From positions 1 through 6,874 of the forward strand of contig JBNJEA010000152.1 in NCBI GenBank assembly GCA_051745395.1: 6,874 bases of DNA. Direction: 5' to 3'. The notes under the pieces were generated by a model, which saw only the letters and a list, made by a program, of their open reading frames with translations, made no database searches and was not told where the DNA came from. Positions 6,757 to 6,874 of the stretch are shown here, in pieces (positions within the stretch are counted from its first letter, which is position 1; each line of letters opens with the position of its first letter). The stretch is from JBNJEA01 sp051745395 (lineage in GTDB: Bacteria; Desulfobacterota; Desulfobacteria; Desulfobacterales; Desulfosalsimonadaceae). The position numbers and the translations under genes are program-made.

Positions 6757-6874
6757 ACAACGATATCGAGCACAAAATCAATACAAAACAGACAAAAGTG
6801 GTATGATTATCACCCTGTGACGGACCACGCAACCGTTTTACATCTTTACCCCTACGGAATGGGGTTGTCGGCAG
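6677..6874. other. carA upstream (leader/promoter) region, no gene recognised
   Basis: These 198 bases are clearly more AT-rich than the genes and contain no convincing gene on either strand. Visible marks are two palindromes, GTGGATCCAC (6711-6720) and CGATATCG (6761-6768). At the far end is a small stem of ACCCC (6848-6852) with GGGGT (6861-6865) around an 8-base loop, which could belong to the tail or head of a neighbouring gene outside the window. No PyrR-binding fold, no arginine-operator pair and no terminator/antiterminator arrangement was recognised. Confidence 0.6.
6806..6832 (-). promoter_or_regulatory. Candidate sigma-70-like promoter for the carA-carB-purF block
   Basis: On the minus strand, GATAAT (complement of 6806-6811) matches the -10 consensus at five of six positions. 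It is preceded, after 15 bases, by TTGCGT (complement of 6827-6832), a poor -35. The spacing is at the short end of what is accepted. It would leave a leader of roughly 120 bases before carA. This is the best pair seen by eye in the region, and the support is weak. Confidence 0.22.

Noticed and set aside
6677..6874. Pyrimidine attenuator, PyrR site or purine riboswitch ahead of carA
   Set aside because: No terminator/antiterminator pair, conserved PyrR-loop sequence or riboswitch core could be recognised in the leader.

Overview
The window holds a compact biosynthetic block, all on the minus strand. In transcription order it is carA (small, glutaminase subunit of carbamoyl-phosphate synthetase), carB (large, synthetase subunit) and purF (amidophosphoribosyltransferase). 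These are followed by the 5' part of a cyclic-nucleotide-binding-domain protein that runs off the left edge. No plus-strand gene, RNA gene, insertion sequence or CRISPR array can be supported. The longest gene-free stretch is the 198 bases upstream of carA.

The genome is GC-rich and bacterial. The iron-sulfur-type PurF with a propeptide, the carA-carB-purF order, the small cyclic-nucleotide-binding protein and the repeat-filled gene gaps together suggest a Desulfobacterota (deltaproteobacterial sulfate-reducer-like) chromosome. That assignment rests on recall of similar sequences, not on a search, and is only moderately sure.

CarA hydrolyses glutamine and passes ammonia to CarB, which makes carbamoyl phosphate from bicarbonate, ammonia and two ATP for pyrimidine and arginine synthesis. 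PurF uses glutamine and PRPP for the first committed step of purine synthesis. The block therefore groups two glutamine-consuming entry points to nucleotide synthesis. All three enzymes look intact, with full length and catalytic residues present. No PyrR-type attenuator or purine riboswitch was recognised.

The unusual material lies in the gaps. Between carB and purF, a 120-bp element (2025-2144) carries eight GG steps and eight CC steps, each at an exact 7-base period. The two sets are arranged as mirror-image arms around an 18-base loop. The outermost unit runs into carB and supplies its last two codons and its stop. A second, unrelated imperfect inverted repeat (5420-5500) fills much of the carA-carB gap. 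Both gaps would thus form long hairpins in the operon transcript. Nothing else in the window looks like a new system; the genes themselves are ordinary housekeeping genes.
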